Assembly: GCF_025972045.1 (NCBI RefSeq)
Contig: NZ_JAPDHX010000005.1
Coordinates: 301,274-365,273, forward strand
DNA length: 64,000 nt
Reading direction: 5' to 3'
Source: Micropruina sonneratiae
GTDB taxonomy: Bacteria > Actinomycetota > Actinomycetes > Propionibacteriales > Propionibacteriaceae
The notes beneath the pieces are model-generated. The model did no database searches, was not told where the DNA came from, and was given only the letters and a program-made list of their open reading frames with translations. Of this stretch, positions 35,193 through 43,929 are shown in pieces (position 1 is the stretch's first letter; every line of letters starts with the position of its first letter). The translations under genes and the position numbers were made by a program.

Positions 35193-36380
35193 GTGACAAC
35201 CCCCATCCTGCTGCTCAACGCGGGATCGTCCTCGATCAAGTACCAGGTCATCGACGCCGACGACGAGGACGTCCTGGCGTCCGGCATCATCCAGCGCATC
35301 GGCGACGAGTCCGGAACCATCGACCACACCGTCGACGGCCAGACCTTCCACGAGACCCGCGGCTTCCCCAACCACGGCCGAGCGCTGACCGTGCTGGTGA
35401 AGATGTTCGACGAGCACGGCCCGGCCCTGACCTCGGTGCGCGCGGTCGGGCACCGCATCGTGCACGGCGGATCCTTCTTCAACTCGACCACGGTGCTCAC
35501 CGACGAGGTGCTCGACCGCCTGCGCGAGGTGTCCCCGCTGGCACCGTTGCACAACCCGCCGGGGCTGGCCGGTGTCGAGGCCGCGATGCGCAGCCTGCCG
35601 GACGTGCCGCACGTGGCGATCTTCGACACCGCCTTCTTCTCCACCCTGCCCGCCGAGGCCTACACCTACGCCATCCCGCGCGAGTTGGCCGCCGAGCACG
35701 GCATCCGCAAGTACGGCTTCCACGGCACCTCGCACAGCTACGTCAGCCGAAAGGTCGCCGAGGTGCTCGGTGAACCGTACGAGTCGTTCGACCAGATCGT
35801 CTGCCATCTCGGCAACGGCGCCTCGATCTCGGCGGTGCGCGGCGGCGAAGCCGTCGAGGCGTCCATGGGCCTCACCCCGCTGGCCGGGCTCGTGATGGGC
35901 ACCCGCTCCGGTGACGTCGACCCCGGGCTGCACGCCTTCCTGGCCCGGCGGCTCGGCATGAGCATCGACGACATCGACACCCTGCTGAACAAGAAGTCGG
36001 GCATGCTCGGCCTGTCCGGCGTGACCGACTTCCGCGACATCAACGAGCTGATCGCCGAGGGGGATGCCGACGCCAGGCTCGCCCTGGACGTCTACACCCA
36101 CCGGCTGCTGAGCTACATCGGCTCGTACATCGCCGTCCTCGGCGGCGTGAAGGCGATCACCTTCACCGCGGGGGTCGGAGAGAACAACCCGGGCCTGCGG
36201 GCGGCCATCGCCGACCGACTCGCCTTCCTGGGCGTCACCCTGGACGCCGCCGCCAACGACACCCGATCGAAGGAGCCCCGGGTCATCTCGGGTCCGGATT
36301 CGGCGATCACCCTGCTGGTGGTGCCCACCAACGAGGAGCTGGCGATGGCGCGCGAGACCAAGGAGGCGATCGGCGCCTGA
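35193..36380 (+). CDS. ackA: Acetate kinase
   Basis: This 395-residue enzyme of the ASKHA fold makes ATP and acetate from acetyl phosphate and ADP. The conserved motifs are LLLNAGSSSIKYQV (residues 5-18), VGHRIVHGG, FDTAFFSTLP, YGFHGTSHSYV, HLGNGASISAV and FTAGVGENNP. The length is normal. The GTG at 35193 follows AGGAGCACCC. It forms an operon with pta. Confidence 0.97.
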   Translation: MTTPILLLNAGSSSIKYQVIDADDEDVLASGIIQRIGDESGTIDHTVDGQTFHETRGFPNHGRALTVLVKMFDEHGPALTSVRAVGHRIVHGGSFFNSTTVLTDEVLDRLREVSPLAPLHNPPGLAGVEAAMRSLPDVPHVAIFDTAFFSTLPAEAYTYAIPRELAAEHGIRKYGFHGTSHSYVSRKVAEVLGEPYESFDQIVCHLGNGASISAVRGGEAVEASMGLTPLAGLVMGTRSGDVDPGLHAFLARRLGMSIDDIDTLLNKKSGMLGLSGVTDFRDINELIAEGDADARLALDVYTHRLLSYIGSYIAVLGGVKAITFTAGVGENNPGLRAAIADRLAFLGVTLDAAANDTRSKEPRVISGPDSAITLLVVPTNEELAMARETKEAIGA

Positions 36381-36404
36381 GGCGGGCCCGCCGGTTGACC
36401 TGGC

Positions 36405-36410
36405 TAGGGT
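36405..36410 (+). promoter_or_regulatory. -10-like box of a leaderless transcript
   Basis: TAGGGT lies 6 nt before a GTG (36417) that opens a 70-codon frame. This spacing and motif match the other leaderless starts of the window. Confidence 0.4.
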
Positions 36411-36416
36411 GAGGGC

Positions 36417-36629
36417 GTGAACTCCGCGACCCCGACGTCCGGTGCCCGCCGGCTCACCGGGCGACCGGACGCCGGAACGCCGGTACCCACGCGGCGCACC
36501 GGCTACGTGACCCACATTGGCGTCCGGGCCCTCGACCGGATCGCAAGCAAGGTCGGCGCCGAACTGGTCGTGGTGGCGAGCCCGGGACCGATGGCGGACG
36601 CCGCCACGGCCGGCTCGCACCAGGGCTAA
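36417..36629 (+). CDS. Candidate small protein, 70 residues
   Basis: The frame starts at GTG 36417 right after a leaderless-type TAGGGT box. The N-terminal 25 residues are Pro/Thr/Arg-rich. The second half (GYVTHIGVRALDRIASKVGA) faintly recalls the first strand and helix of Asp23/Gls24-family proteins, in which case this would be a truncated copy. It ends 10 bp before the convergent EEP-family gene. Coding status is uncertain. Confidence 0.4.
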   Translation: MNSATPTSGARRLTGRPDAGTPVPTRRTGYVTHIGVRALDRIASKVGAELVVVASPGPMADAATAGSHQG

Positions 36630-36638
36630 CGGCGCTCC

Positions 36639-37679
36639 TCAGCCGACCCCGGCGATGGTGCCCAGCACCCCGAGGTGGTCGGTGCCGGGCACCGCCGTCG
36701 TGGTGAACGCGGTCGCGGTGAGGGTGTCGTCGAGCAGGATGTGATCGATGCCGATCAGCGGCGGCACCCGGCGGCCGGCCGGCCAGGTGCGGACGAAGCC
36801 GGCGCCGGCCAGGTCGGCGGCGCTGCGGAAGCCGTCCTCGTACAGCTCACGCATCGGCAGGTGATCGTCGACGGCGTTGAAGTCTCCGGCCACCACGGTG
36901 GGGATGCTGCGATCGCGGCCGTCCAGCCACCCGCGCAGCTGCTCGGCCTCCTGCCGCCAGAGGTCCACCCCGCAGAACGGGTTGCACGGGTGCACCCCCA
37001 CCACCCGAAGCCGCCCGAGTTGCGGGGTGTCGATTACGGCGGACCATTGCTGGAACGAGCTCGCCGGAAGCGGCTGCGCGGACTCGATCGGATAGCGGGA
37101 GAAGATCATCGATCCGCCCAAGCCCGGCTCGCCCGGCCGCGGCACCTGGTGCGGAAACCGCTTGTGGAAGCCGTCGATCAGCGTCCCCGCCCACTCGCTG
37201 CCGGCCTCGACGAAGACCACCACGTCGGCGCGCTCGGCGACCTGGGCCACCGCGTCGGTGTCCGCCCGCGAGGCGACGTTGATGCTCAGGATCCGCAGCG
37301 GCGCGGTGCGGGCCGGTGGCCCGTCGGCGACGAAGGCCGGCCCCTCCCACACCACGGTCGCGGCCAGGCCGGCGACCACCAGCGCGCTCAGCGCGGCGAG
37401 GACGCCGCGCCCGCGGCTCGCGTGCCGGCAGGCCCGGATCGTCGCGATCCCCAGCAGAACGCACGCCGGAAGCCAGAACACCAACCCGTAGGGGATGAAG
37501 GCGGCCATCTTCGCCCCGAGCTCGGTGGTCGGCGGGACCACCCGCAGATAGGTCGCGGCCGTTGCGGGCAGCGCCGCCAGCAGACCCGGCGTGACCAACC
37601 ACGCCTGTCCACGGATCGGCCGCACCCGGCGGGCGGACGCGGCCGACGACCCCGCGGCTCGCGTCGAGAGGGGCGTCAC
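36639..37679 (-). CDS. Endonuclease/exonuclease/phosphatase-family membrane protein
   Basis: This 346-residue protein has three N-terminal transmembrane helices (about residues 27-45, 58-80 and 90-110), followed by an EEP domain on the outer face (RILSINVASRAD, VVFVEAGSEWAG, VVAGDFNAVDDHLPMREL, IGIDHILLDD, TDHLGVLGTI). Metal and catalytic residues (GDFNA, the Asp/His of the last motif) are present. Related actinobacterial proteins may act on phospholipids or phosphorylated metabolites, and the substrate is not known. The GTG start lies 6 nt after CACGCT. Confidence 0.85.
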   Translation of the reverse strand: MTPLSTRAAGSSAASARRVRPIRGQAWLVTPGLLAALPATAATYLRVVPPTTELGAKMAAFIPYGLVFWLPACVLLGIATIRACRHASRGRGVLAALSALVVAGLAATVVWEGPAFVADGPPARTAPLRILSINVASRADTDAVAQVAERADVVVFVEAGSEWAGTLIDGFHKRFPHQVPRPGEPGLGGSMIFSRYPIESAQPLPASSFQQWSAVIDTPQLGRLRVVGVHPCNPFCGVDLWRQEAEQLRGWLDGRDRSIPTVVAGDFNAVDDHLPMRELYEDGFRSAADLAGAGFVRTWPAGRRVPPLIGIDHILLDDTLTATAFTTTAVPGTDHLGVLGTIAGVG

Positions 37680-37737
37680 GGGCCAAGCGTGCCCTACCGG
37701 GCCGGCGGCGGCGGCGCGTCCGCTTCGAGTGAGACCG

Positions 37738-38337
37738 TCAGAGTTGGAAGTCCGATCCGTCGCGACCGGTGAGCCGGCGGATCGCGGCCAGGCCGCGGCC
37801 GTTCAGCACCGCCGCCTCACCAACGATCGTCAGGGTCCGCTGCACGGCCTGCGGCGGCAGGCCGTCCTCGAGACCGGTGGCGGCGGCGATGTCCCCGCAG
37901 TGCACCACCAACTCGACCAGCCGGGTCTCCAGGTAGTCGCTGAGCCGCATGCCGCCGAACGCCGTGTCGATCACGGGGTCGGTGTCGATCGCCGCCAGGC
38001 GTCGCCGCAGCCCCTCGACCAGGTTCTCCAGCACCTCGGCCGGCTCGTCGCCCAGTTCGTGCCCCGCCTGCACGCCGCGTCCGGCCACCTCCTCGTTGGC
38101 CGCGGCGTCCATCGTGTGGAGACCCGAGAGGTAGGCCGCGGCGGTTTCGCACCGGACCACCGACGCCGGCCGGTCCAGGTAGGTGGTCACCGTGCTGATG
38201 GCCCGCCCGGTGTGGCCGACCAGGGCACGGACGTCCCAGACCCCCAACCCGGGACGCTCCCAGGCGTCGTGCGGGATCTCGCTCACCACGGCCACGAACG
38301 CCTCGGCGGTGGCCAGCATCAGGTCGGCATTGTCCAT
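37738..38337 (-). CDS. Maleylpyruvate-isomerase-like (DinB-fold) protein
   Basis: This 199-residue protein has a DinB/mycothiol-dependent maleylpyruvate isomerase N-terminal four-helix bundle: WDVRALVGHTGRAI and LVELVVHCGDIAAA supply the two conserved histidine regions (the first is the LVGHTG position). Homologues are putative mycothiol-dependent enzymes, but the substrate is unknown. ATG 38337 was chosen because a TACTCT box lies 5 nt upstream, suggesting leaderless transcription. It is divergent from the SDR gene with 44 bp between. Confidence 0.8.
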   Translation of the reverse strand: MDNADLMLATAEAFVAVVSEIPHDAWERPGLGVWDVRALVGHTGRAISTVTTYLDRPASVVRCETAAAYLSGLHTMDAAANEEVAGRGVQAGHELGDEPAEVLENLVEGLRRRLAAIDTDPVIDTAFGGMRLSDYLETRLVELVVHCGDIAAATGLEDGLPPQAVQRTLTIVGEAAVLNGRGLAAIRRLTGRDGSDFQL

Positions 38338-38342
38338 GCCTG

Positions 38343-38348
38343 AGAGTA
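38343..38348 (-). promoter_or_regulatory. -10-like box of a leaderless transcript
   Basis: TACTCT on the minus strand lies 5 nt before the ATG at 38337. It is 21 bp from the opposite-facing box at 38370. Confidence 0.45.
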
Positions 38349-38369
38349 GGTCGGTCGCCGCGCTGCCGC

Positions 38370-38375
38370 TAGCGT
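38370..38375 (+). promoter_or_regulatory. -10-like box of a leaderless transcript
   Basis: TAGCGT lies 6 nt before the ATG at 38382. Its -35 position would fall inside the 5' end of the divergent gene. Confidence 0.5.
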
Positions 38376-38381
38376 GGACCG

Positions 38382-39149
38382 ATGACAACCGCACTCGTCA
38401 CCGGTGGCACCTCGGGCATCGGCGCCGCCTTCGCCCGGGCACTGGCCGAGCGCGGCCACGACCTGGTGCTCGTCGCCCGGGACGCCGACCGGCTCGCGTC
38501 CGTGGCCGCTGAGCTGGGCGATCGGTACGGGGTCGGCGTCGAGACGCTCCCGGCCGACCTGGCCGTGCGCGACGACGTGCTGGTGGTCGCTGCCCGGCTT
38601 GCCGACGCCGAACGTCCGGTCGACGTCCTGGTCAACAACGCCGGCTACGGGTTGCACGTGAAACTGCTCGACGACGATCTGCCCGCCCACGAGCGGGCGA
38701 TCGACGTGATGTGCCTGGCCGTGCTCGCCCTGGGTGGGGCGGCCGGACGGGCCATGCGCGAGCGCGGGCACGGCACGATCATCAACGTCGCCTCGCTGGC
38801 CGCCTACATCAGCCAGGGCGCCTATTCGCCGATCAAGGCCTGGGTGCTGGCCTACTCGGAGGGCCTGGCCAACGAGTTGCACGGCAGCGGCGTGACCGTG
38901 ACCGCCGTCAACCCGGGCTGGGTGCGAACCGAGTTCCACGACCGGGCCGGCATCACGACGTCATCCATTCCCGATTTCGTCTGGGTGGAACCCGACAGAG
39001 TTGCCCGCGAGACTTTGGCCGATGCCGACAAAGGGCGGGCCATTTCGGTGCCCACCAAACGCTGGAAACTACAGAAACTCCTAGCCAGGCACGCGCCGCG
39101 TTCCGCCGTCCGGTTGGCCTCCCGTATGTTGAGCAGAAGCCGGGAGTGA
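38382..39149 (+). CDS. Short-chain dehydrogenase/reductase
   Basis: This 255-residue classical SDR has the cofactor motif TGGTSGIGAA (residues 6-15), NNAGYG, the catalytic serine in INVASLAAYIS and YSPIK (YxxxK). The cofactor may be NADP given LVARDAD after the second strand. The substrate is unknown. The GC-poorer 3' end (38960-39090) differs somewhat from its surroundings but the frame is intact. Confidence 0.9.
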   Translation: MTTALVTGGTSGIGAAFARALAERGHDLVLVARDADRLASVAAELGDRYGVGVETLPADLAVRDDVLVVAARLADAERPVDVLVNNAGYGLHVKLLDDDLPAHERAIDVMCLAVLALGGAAGRAMRERGHGTIINVASLAAYISQGAYSPIKAWVLAYSEGLANELHGSGVTVTAVNPGWVRTEFHDRAGITTSSIPDFVWVEPDRVARETLADADKGRAISVPTKRWKLQKLLARHAPRSAVRLASRMLSRSRE

Positions 39150-39212
39150 CGGCCCTCGCCTAGGGTGTGCTGCGCGACGATTCGGTGAACTTTCGATGCG
39201 GCGGGAAGGGAC

Positions 39213-40007
39213 GTGGTGGCTGACGACGAATCCAGGAAGTACACCTCCCCCCAGGGAGTGGCCGCACGGTTCGCTGCCCAGCAGCTGATCATGAAGCCGT
39301 ACATCTGGTCGGCCCTGCACGTCCACGAACACGGACGGCGCAACCTCGACAGCCTGAAGGCACCGTTCATCGCCGTCGCCAACCACTCCAGCCACCTGGA
39401 CGCGCCGCTGATCATGGGGGCGCTCCCCCGCCGGCTGAGCCGCAACCTGGCGGCGGGGGCCGCCGCCGACTACTTCTTCACCACGTGGTACACCACGGCG
39501 GCCACCCGGTTGTTCTTCAACGCCTTCCCGGTCGACCGCAAGGGCCTGCGCAATCGGCGCGGGATGGCCGGCGTCCTGCTCAGTGAGGGCGTGCCACTGT
39601 TGCTGTTCCCCGAGGGCACCCGCTCGCGGACCGGCGCCATGAAGGGGTTCACCCCCGGGCACGCGGCGCTGTCGATCAGCCGCAACGTGCCGGTGCTGCC
39701 GATCGCCCTGGTCGGCGCCTTCGCCGCGATGCCGTACGGCACCACCCGTCCGCCGCAGGGGCGTCCGCACGTGCACGTGGTGTTCGGCCGGGCGTTGAAG
39801 GCGGCGCCGGGCGAGATCGCCCACCAGTTCGCCGAACGGATCTACCGCTACGTGGTCGAACTGCACGATTCGACGGCCCGCGCCTACGGCATGCCCACGC
39901 AGGCCGACTTCCACCGCGCGGTCGCGCTGCGCAAGGCGGCGACGGAGCAGGCCCAGGCCGCCGACGCCGAGGCGTCCAGGGACGCCGAACCGCCCGTCGA
40001 CGGCTAG
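39213..40007 (+). CDS. 1-acyl-sn-glycerol-3-phosphate acyltransferase (PlsC-like)
   Basis: This 264-residue protein has acyltransferase motif I NHSSHLD (His58-x4-Asp63), motif II around FFNAFPVDRKG and motif III FPEGTRSRTG (near 132-141). It should acylate lysophosphatidic acid or a related acceptor at the membrane. The GTG at 39213 follows GGGAAGGGAC. A TAGGGT box at 39160 may be the promoter -10. Confidence 0.88.
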   Translation: MVADDESRKYTSPQGVAARFAAQQLIMKPYIWSALHVHEHGRRNLDSLKAPFIAVANHSSHLDAPLIMGALPRRLSRNLAAGAAADYFFTTWYTTAATRLFFNAFPVDRKGLRNRRGMAGVLLSEGVPLLLFPEGTRSRTGAMKGFTPGHAALSISRNVPVLPIALVGAFAAMPYGTTRPPQGRPHVHVVFGRALKAAPGEIAHQFAERIYRYVVELHDSTARAYGMPTQADFHRAVALRKAATEQAQAADAEASRDAEPPVDG

Positions 40008-40780
40008 CGGACCGGGCCGGCCGCATCTTCCGGGCCGACGGCGTCCAGGTGGAAGCCGCCCCCGGCATCGGGGGCGGACCAGTCGAGCCGCTGCCTGGAC
40101 ACGAACCGGAACCGGTCGCCGCGGAACTTCGACGTCGTCCACTCCACCGGCTCGCCCTCGGCGTCCCAGCCGGTGCGATGCACCAGCAGCAACGGCAGGC
40201 CGGTCTCGACTCCGAGCAGGTCGGCGGTGACCGGGTCGGCCATCGCGGTCTCCACGGTGTCCTCGGCCGTCACCACCTGCTGGCCGTAGTCCTCGTGCAG
40301 CGTCCGATACAGCGAGCCGTGCTCGGCCAGCCGCCGCTGAAGTCCCGGCAGCACCCGGGGCAGCAGCGCCACCTCGTGGGCGATCGGCTCGTCGAAGGCG
40401 GTCCGAAGCCGCTCGACCCGGTGGATCGCCGCACCCGGAGCCACCCGCAGGTGCTCGCAGGCCTCTCCTTCAGCTGGTACCTCGGCGATGCCGAGCAGCA
40501 CGCTGCCGGGCCGCCAACCCTCGGAAGTCAGATCCTGCGAGAACGAGGTGAGCGGGCGCACCCGCATCAGCTTCGGCTGGGCCACGAACGTGCCACTGCC
40601 CTGGGTGCGCACCAGCCGGCCCTCGATCACCAACTCGGCGATCGCCTGCCGCACGGTGGTGCGTGACGTCCCGAAGCGCGACGCCAGCTCACGCTCGGTC
40701 GGCACCGCCGAGCCCGGCGCGAGATCGGCGATCATCGCCAGGAGCTCGCTCTTGACCTGGTAGTACTTCGGGACCTTCAC
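40004..40780 (-). CDS. nagR: GntR-family (HutC/DasR type) N-acetylglucosamine regulator
   Basis: This 258-residue repressor has an N-terminal winged helix (residues about 5-70, with PTERELASRFGTSRTTVRQAI) and a C-terminal UTRA effector domain (about 90-240). HutC-type UTRA domains of DasR/NagR bind glucosamine-6-P or GlcNAc-6-P. The protein is divergent from nagE, and three palindromes of DasR type lie between them, so it very likely represses nagE-nagB-nagA. GTG 40780 follows GAGGAAGCT. An in-frame upstream start would add 37 residues of intergenic translation. The stop overlaps the acyltransferase stop region by 4 bp. Confidence 0.9.
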   Translation of the reverse strand: MKVPKYYQVKSELLAMIADLAPGSAVPTERELASRFGTSRTTVRQAIAELVIEGRLVRTQGSGTFVAQPKLMRVRPLTSFSQDLTSEGWRPGSVLLGIAEVPAEGEACEHLRVAPGAAIHRVERLRTAFDEPIAHEVALLPRVLPGLQRRLAEHGSLYRTLHEDYGQQVVTAEDTVETAMADPVTADLLGVETGLPLLLVHRTGWDAEGEPVEWTTSKFRGDRFRFVSRQRLDWSAPDAGGGFHLDAVGPEDAAGPVR

Positions 40781-40825
40781 AGCTTCCTCGCTTCGGAGCA
40801 GACTGCCAGCAACGCCCCCGATCCT

Positions 40826-40841
40826 ATTGGTCTGGACCAAA
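40826..40841. promoter_or_regulatory. DasR/NagR operator 1
   Basis: ATTGGTCTGGACCAAA matches the 16-bp DasR/NagR consensus (ACTGGTCTAGACCAGT type). It is the best palindrome of the three and lies nearest the regulator gene. Confidence 0.85.
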
Positions 40842-40854
40842 TCCCCGCCAGGTG

Positions 40855-40883
40855 TTGACGAAGTTATTGGTCTATGCCAATCT
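40855..40883 (+). promoter_or_regulatory. Candidate nagE promoter
   Basis: A -35 TTGACG (40855-40860) and a weak -10 CAATCT (40878-40883) are separated by 17 bp. Operator 2 lies between them, which would allow direct occlusion. Confidence 0.5.
40866..40881. promoter_or_regulatory. DasR/NagR operator 2
   Basis: ATTGGTCTATGCCAAT is a 16-bp palindrome with two central mismatches, placed over the nagE promoter. Confidence 0.85.
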
Positions 40884-40889
40884 GTAGTC

Positions 40890-40905
40890 AATGGTCTACA
40901 CCAAT
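40890..40905. promoter_or_regulatory. DasR/NagR operator 3
   Basis: AATGGTCTACACCAAT lies 24 bp after operator 2 and 31 bp before the nagE ATG, around the likely transcription start. Confidence 0.85.
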
Positions 40906-40936
40906 CGGGCCAGCCGTCATTCTATAGAGGAGTCCA

Positions 40937-43030
40937 ATGAGCACCGCCGCCGAGGGAACCGTAACCAAGAAGAAGTCCGGGTTCCGCATCCCCGGTTTCG
41001 CCCAGTTGCAACGGCTCGGCAAGAGCCTGATGCTGCCCATCGCCCTGCTGCCCGCCGCCGGCATCCTGCTGCGGCTGGGCCAGCCCGACCTGTTGGGTCA
41101 GATCAAGACCCCGGTGATCGGCCCCTTCTTCGAGGCGATGAGCGCCGCCGGCGGCGCCATCTTCGCCAACCTGCCGCTGCTGTTCGCCGTCGGTGTCGCC
41201 ATCGGCTTCGCGAAGAAGGCGGACGGCTCCACCGCCCTGTCGGCGGTCGCCGGCTACCTCGTGATCGACGCCGTGTTCACCAACATGTCGCCGGTGGTGC
41301 TCGATGGCGTCACCGACGCCGCGGGCGACCAGGCGATGATCAACTACTCGGTCTTCGCCGGCATCATCGTCGGCCTGGTCACAGCCTGGCTGTTCGACCG
41401 GTACCACAACATCCAACTGCCCTCGTACCTGGGCTTCTTCGGCGGCCGCCGCTTCGTGCCGATCGTCGTGTCGCTGGCCAGCCTCATCATCGGCTTCGGG
41501 CTCAGCTACTTCTACCCCATCTTCGAAAGCGGGCTCACCGGCGTCGCCACGTTCATCGCCGGCTCGGGTGCGTTCGGCGCCTTCCTGTACGGGTTCGCCA
41601 ACCGGATGCTCATCCCGATCGGCCTGCACCACATTCTCAACACCTACATCTGGTTCATCTACGGCTCGTACACCACCCCCGGCGGCGACGTCGTCACCGG
41701 TGAACTGACCCGCTTCGCGCAGGGCGACATGTCCGCCGGGCTGCTGACCTCGGGCTTCTACCCGGTGCTCATGTTCGGCCTGCCGGCCGCCGCCCTGGCG
41801 ATGATCCACGTCGCCAAGCCGAAGCAGAAGAAGCTCGCCATCGGCATCCTGGCCGCCGCCGGCCTGACCGCCTTCCTGACCGGCGTCACCGAGCCGCTCG
41901 AGTTCGCGTTCATGTTCGTCGCCTTCCCGCTGTACGTCATCCACGCCCTGCTGACCGGCCTCTCGCTGGCCATCGCCTACCTGCTCGACATCCATCTCGG
42001 GTTCTCGTTCTCGGCCGGCTTGATCGACCTGGTGCTGTACGGCACCGCCCCCGCCGCGCAGAACATCCCGCTGCTGCTGATCATGGGCGTGGCCTTCTTC
42101 GCCCTGTACTACTTCATGTTCCGGTTCGCCATCGTGAAGTGGAACATGCGCACCCCGGGCCGTGAGCCCGACGCCGAATTCGACGCCGAGCAGGCCGCGA
42201 ACCTGACCGACGAGGACGCCGGCGCGGGCACCGGACGCGTCTCCGCCGGCACCGCCAAGGCGGAACAGCTGATCGCCGCCTTCGGTGGCCGGGAGAACCT
42301 GATCACCGTGGACGCCTGCATCACCCGGCTGCGGATGGAGGTCGGCGACAAGGGCAAGGTCGACCAGGCGCGGCTGAAGGCCCTCGGCGCCGCAGGTGTG
42401 ATCGAGGTGGGCAACAACGTTCAGGCCATCTTCGGCACCCAGGCCGACGCGTTGAAGAACGACATCAACGAGGCGTTGGCGGCCAACCCGGCCGGCCCGG
42501 CCGTCGAGGCCCCCGAGGTGACCACCGACGGATCCGTCCCGGCCAGCGTGCCGGCCGTGCCCGCGACGTCCGCGGCCCTGACCATCGTCGCGCCGATCCC
42601 CGGCCGTCCGGTCGCCCTGCGCGACGTCCCGGACGCCACCTTCGCCCAGGGCATCGTCGGCTACGGGCTGGCCATCGACCCGCCCCGCGAGGTCGTTGAC
42701 GCCGTCGCCCCGGTCGCCGGCTCCATCCTGAAGCTGTGGCCGCACGCCTACGTGATCGTCACCGACGAGGGCACCGGCGTCCTGGTGCACCTCGGCATCG
42801 ACACCGTCCAGCTCGACGGCCAGGGCTTCACCGCGCTGGTCGCCGAGGGCGACCGGGTCGAGGTCGGCCAGGCGGTCATCACCTACGACGTGCCGGCCGT
42901 CGAGGCCACCGGCCGCAACCCGATCGTCCCGGTCGTCGTGATGGATTCCAAGTCGGACTCGATCAGCTTCACCGACTCGGTGATCGGCGACGAGGTCGCC
43001 GCCCTGCAGTCGGTCTTCACCGCCCGCTGA
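40937..43030 (+). CDS. nagE: N-acetylglucosamine-specific PTS EIICBA
   Basis: This 697-residue permease takes up GlcNAc and phosphorylates it to GlcNAc-6-P at the membrane. An EIIC domain with about ten helices spans residues 20-400. An EIIB domain carries phospho-Cys461 in [12 protein letters not shown]-terminal EIIA domain (about 545-690: [24 protein letters not shown]...) has His618 in LVHLGIDTV. The fused C-B-A order matches NagE. The ATG at 40937 follows AGAGGAG. It is followed by nagB and nagA, and general PTS proteins (EI, HPr) are not in this window. Confidence 0.94.
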   Translation: MSTAAEGTVTKKKSGFRIPGFAQLQRLGKSLMLPIALLPAAGILLRLGQPDLLGQIKTPVIGPFFEAMSAAGGAIFANLPLLFAVGVAIGFAKKADGSTALSAVAGYLVIDAVFTNMSPVVLDGVTDAAGDQAMINYSVFAGIIVGLVTAWLFDRYHNIQLPSYLGFFGGRRFVPIVVSLASLIIGFGLSYFYPIFESGLTGVATFIAGSGAFGAFLYGFANRMLIPIGLHHILNTYIWFIYGSYTTPGGDVVTGELTRFAQGDMSAGLLTSGFYPVLMFGLPAAALAMIHVAKPKQKKLAIGILAAAGLTAFLTGVTEPLEFAFMFVAFPLYVIHALLTGLSLAIAYLLDIHLGFSFSAGLIDLVLYGTAPAAQNIPLLLIMGVAFFALYYFMFRFAIVKWNMRTPGREPDAEFDAEQAANLTDEDAGAGTGRVSAGTAKAEQLIAAFGGRENLITVDACITRLRMEVGDKGKVDQARLKALGAAGVIEVGNNVQAIFGTQADALKNDINEALAANPAGPAVEAPEVTTDGSVPASVPAVPATSAALTIVAPIPGRPVALRDVPDATFAQGIVGYGLAIDPPREVVDAVAPVAGSILKLWPHAYVIVTDEGTGVLVHLGIDTVQLDGQGFTALVAEGDRVEVGQAVITYDVPAVEATGRNPIVPVVVMDSKSDSISFTDSVIGDEVAALQSVFTAR

Positions 43031-43111
43031 CCGACCACCTCCGGGCCGGCCGGGCCCACCCCCGCCGGCCCCACCACCCCTGTCACCTCACGCTCACAAG
43101 GAGAACCAGTC

Positions 43112-43897
43112 ATGGAAATCGTCATCTGTCCCGACGCCGTCGAAGCCGGCAAGCTGGGCGCCGCCGCCATCGTCGCGCTGCTCAAGCGCAAGCCGGACGC
43201 CGTGCTCGGCCTGGCGACCGGGTCGTCCCCGCTGCACATCTACGACGAGCTGGCCGCACGCTACGAGGCCGGCGAGGTGTCGTTCGCGCAGGCGAAGGGC
43301 TTCTCGCTCGACGAGTACGTCGGCCTGCCCGCCGACCACCCGGAGACCTACCACAACGTCATCCGCAAGGATTTCGTGCACCGCGTCGACTTCGACGACA
43401 GCGCCGTGCGCGGCCCCGACGGCTTGGCCGCGGACATCCCCGCGTTCTGCGCCTCCTACGAGGCCGCGATCGCCGAGGCCGGTGGGGTCGACCTGCAGAT
43501 CCTGGGCATCGGCACGGTGGGGCACATCGGGTTCAACGAGCCCGGCTCGTCGCTGGCGTCCCGGACGCGGATCAAGACCCTCACCAAGCAGACCCGGGTC
43601 GACAACGCCCGCTTCTTCGACAACGACGTCAGTAAGGTGCCCACGCACTGCATCACCCAGGGGCTGGGAACCATCATGGCCGCCCGGCATATCGTGCTGG
43701 TCGCCAGCGGCACCAACAAGGCGGAGGCCGTGCACCAGCTGGCCGAGGGTGCGGTCAGCGCCATGTGGCCGGGCACCGTCCTGCAGCACCACCCGCACGT
43801 CACCGTCCTGCTCGACGAGGCGGCGGCGTCCCGGCTGCAGCTGACCGGCTACTACCGCGAGACCTACGCCAGCAAGCCGGATTGGCAGGGTCTCTGA
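43112..43897 (+). CDS. nagB: Glucosamine-6-phosphate deaminase
   Basis: This 261-residue enzyme converts glucosamine-6-P to fructose-6-P and ammonia. Its family segments are LATGSSPLHIYDEL, FSLDEYVGLPADHPETYHNVI, LGIGTVGHIGFNEPGSSLASRTR and VASGTNKAEAV. The catalytic Asp, His and Glu regions are intact. ATG 43112 follows AAGGAGAACC. The next gene, nagA, starts 32 bp on. Confidence 0.96.
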   Translation: MEIVICPDAVEAGKLGAAAIVALLKRKPDAVLGLATGSSPLHIYDELAARYEAGEVSFAQAKGFSLDEYVGLPADHPETYHNVIRKDFVHRVDFDDSAVRGPDGLAADIPAFCASYEAAIAEAGGVDLQILGIGTVGHIGFNEPGSSLASRTRIKTLTKQTRVDNARFFDNDVSKVPTHCITQGLGTIMAARHIVLVASGTNKAEAVHQLAEGAVSAMWPGTVLQHHPHVTVLLDEAAASRLQLTGYYRETYASKPDWQGL

Positions 43898-43929
43898 TCG
43901 GCGCCGGGCAACAGGGAGGGCGGGTCAGC

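Noticed and set aside
40922..42790. 622-codon minus-strand frame opposite nagE
   Set aside because: It is rich in Gly, Asp, Glu and Gln runs as expected for the antisense of a membrane protein, and it would cover the nagE promoter.
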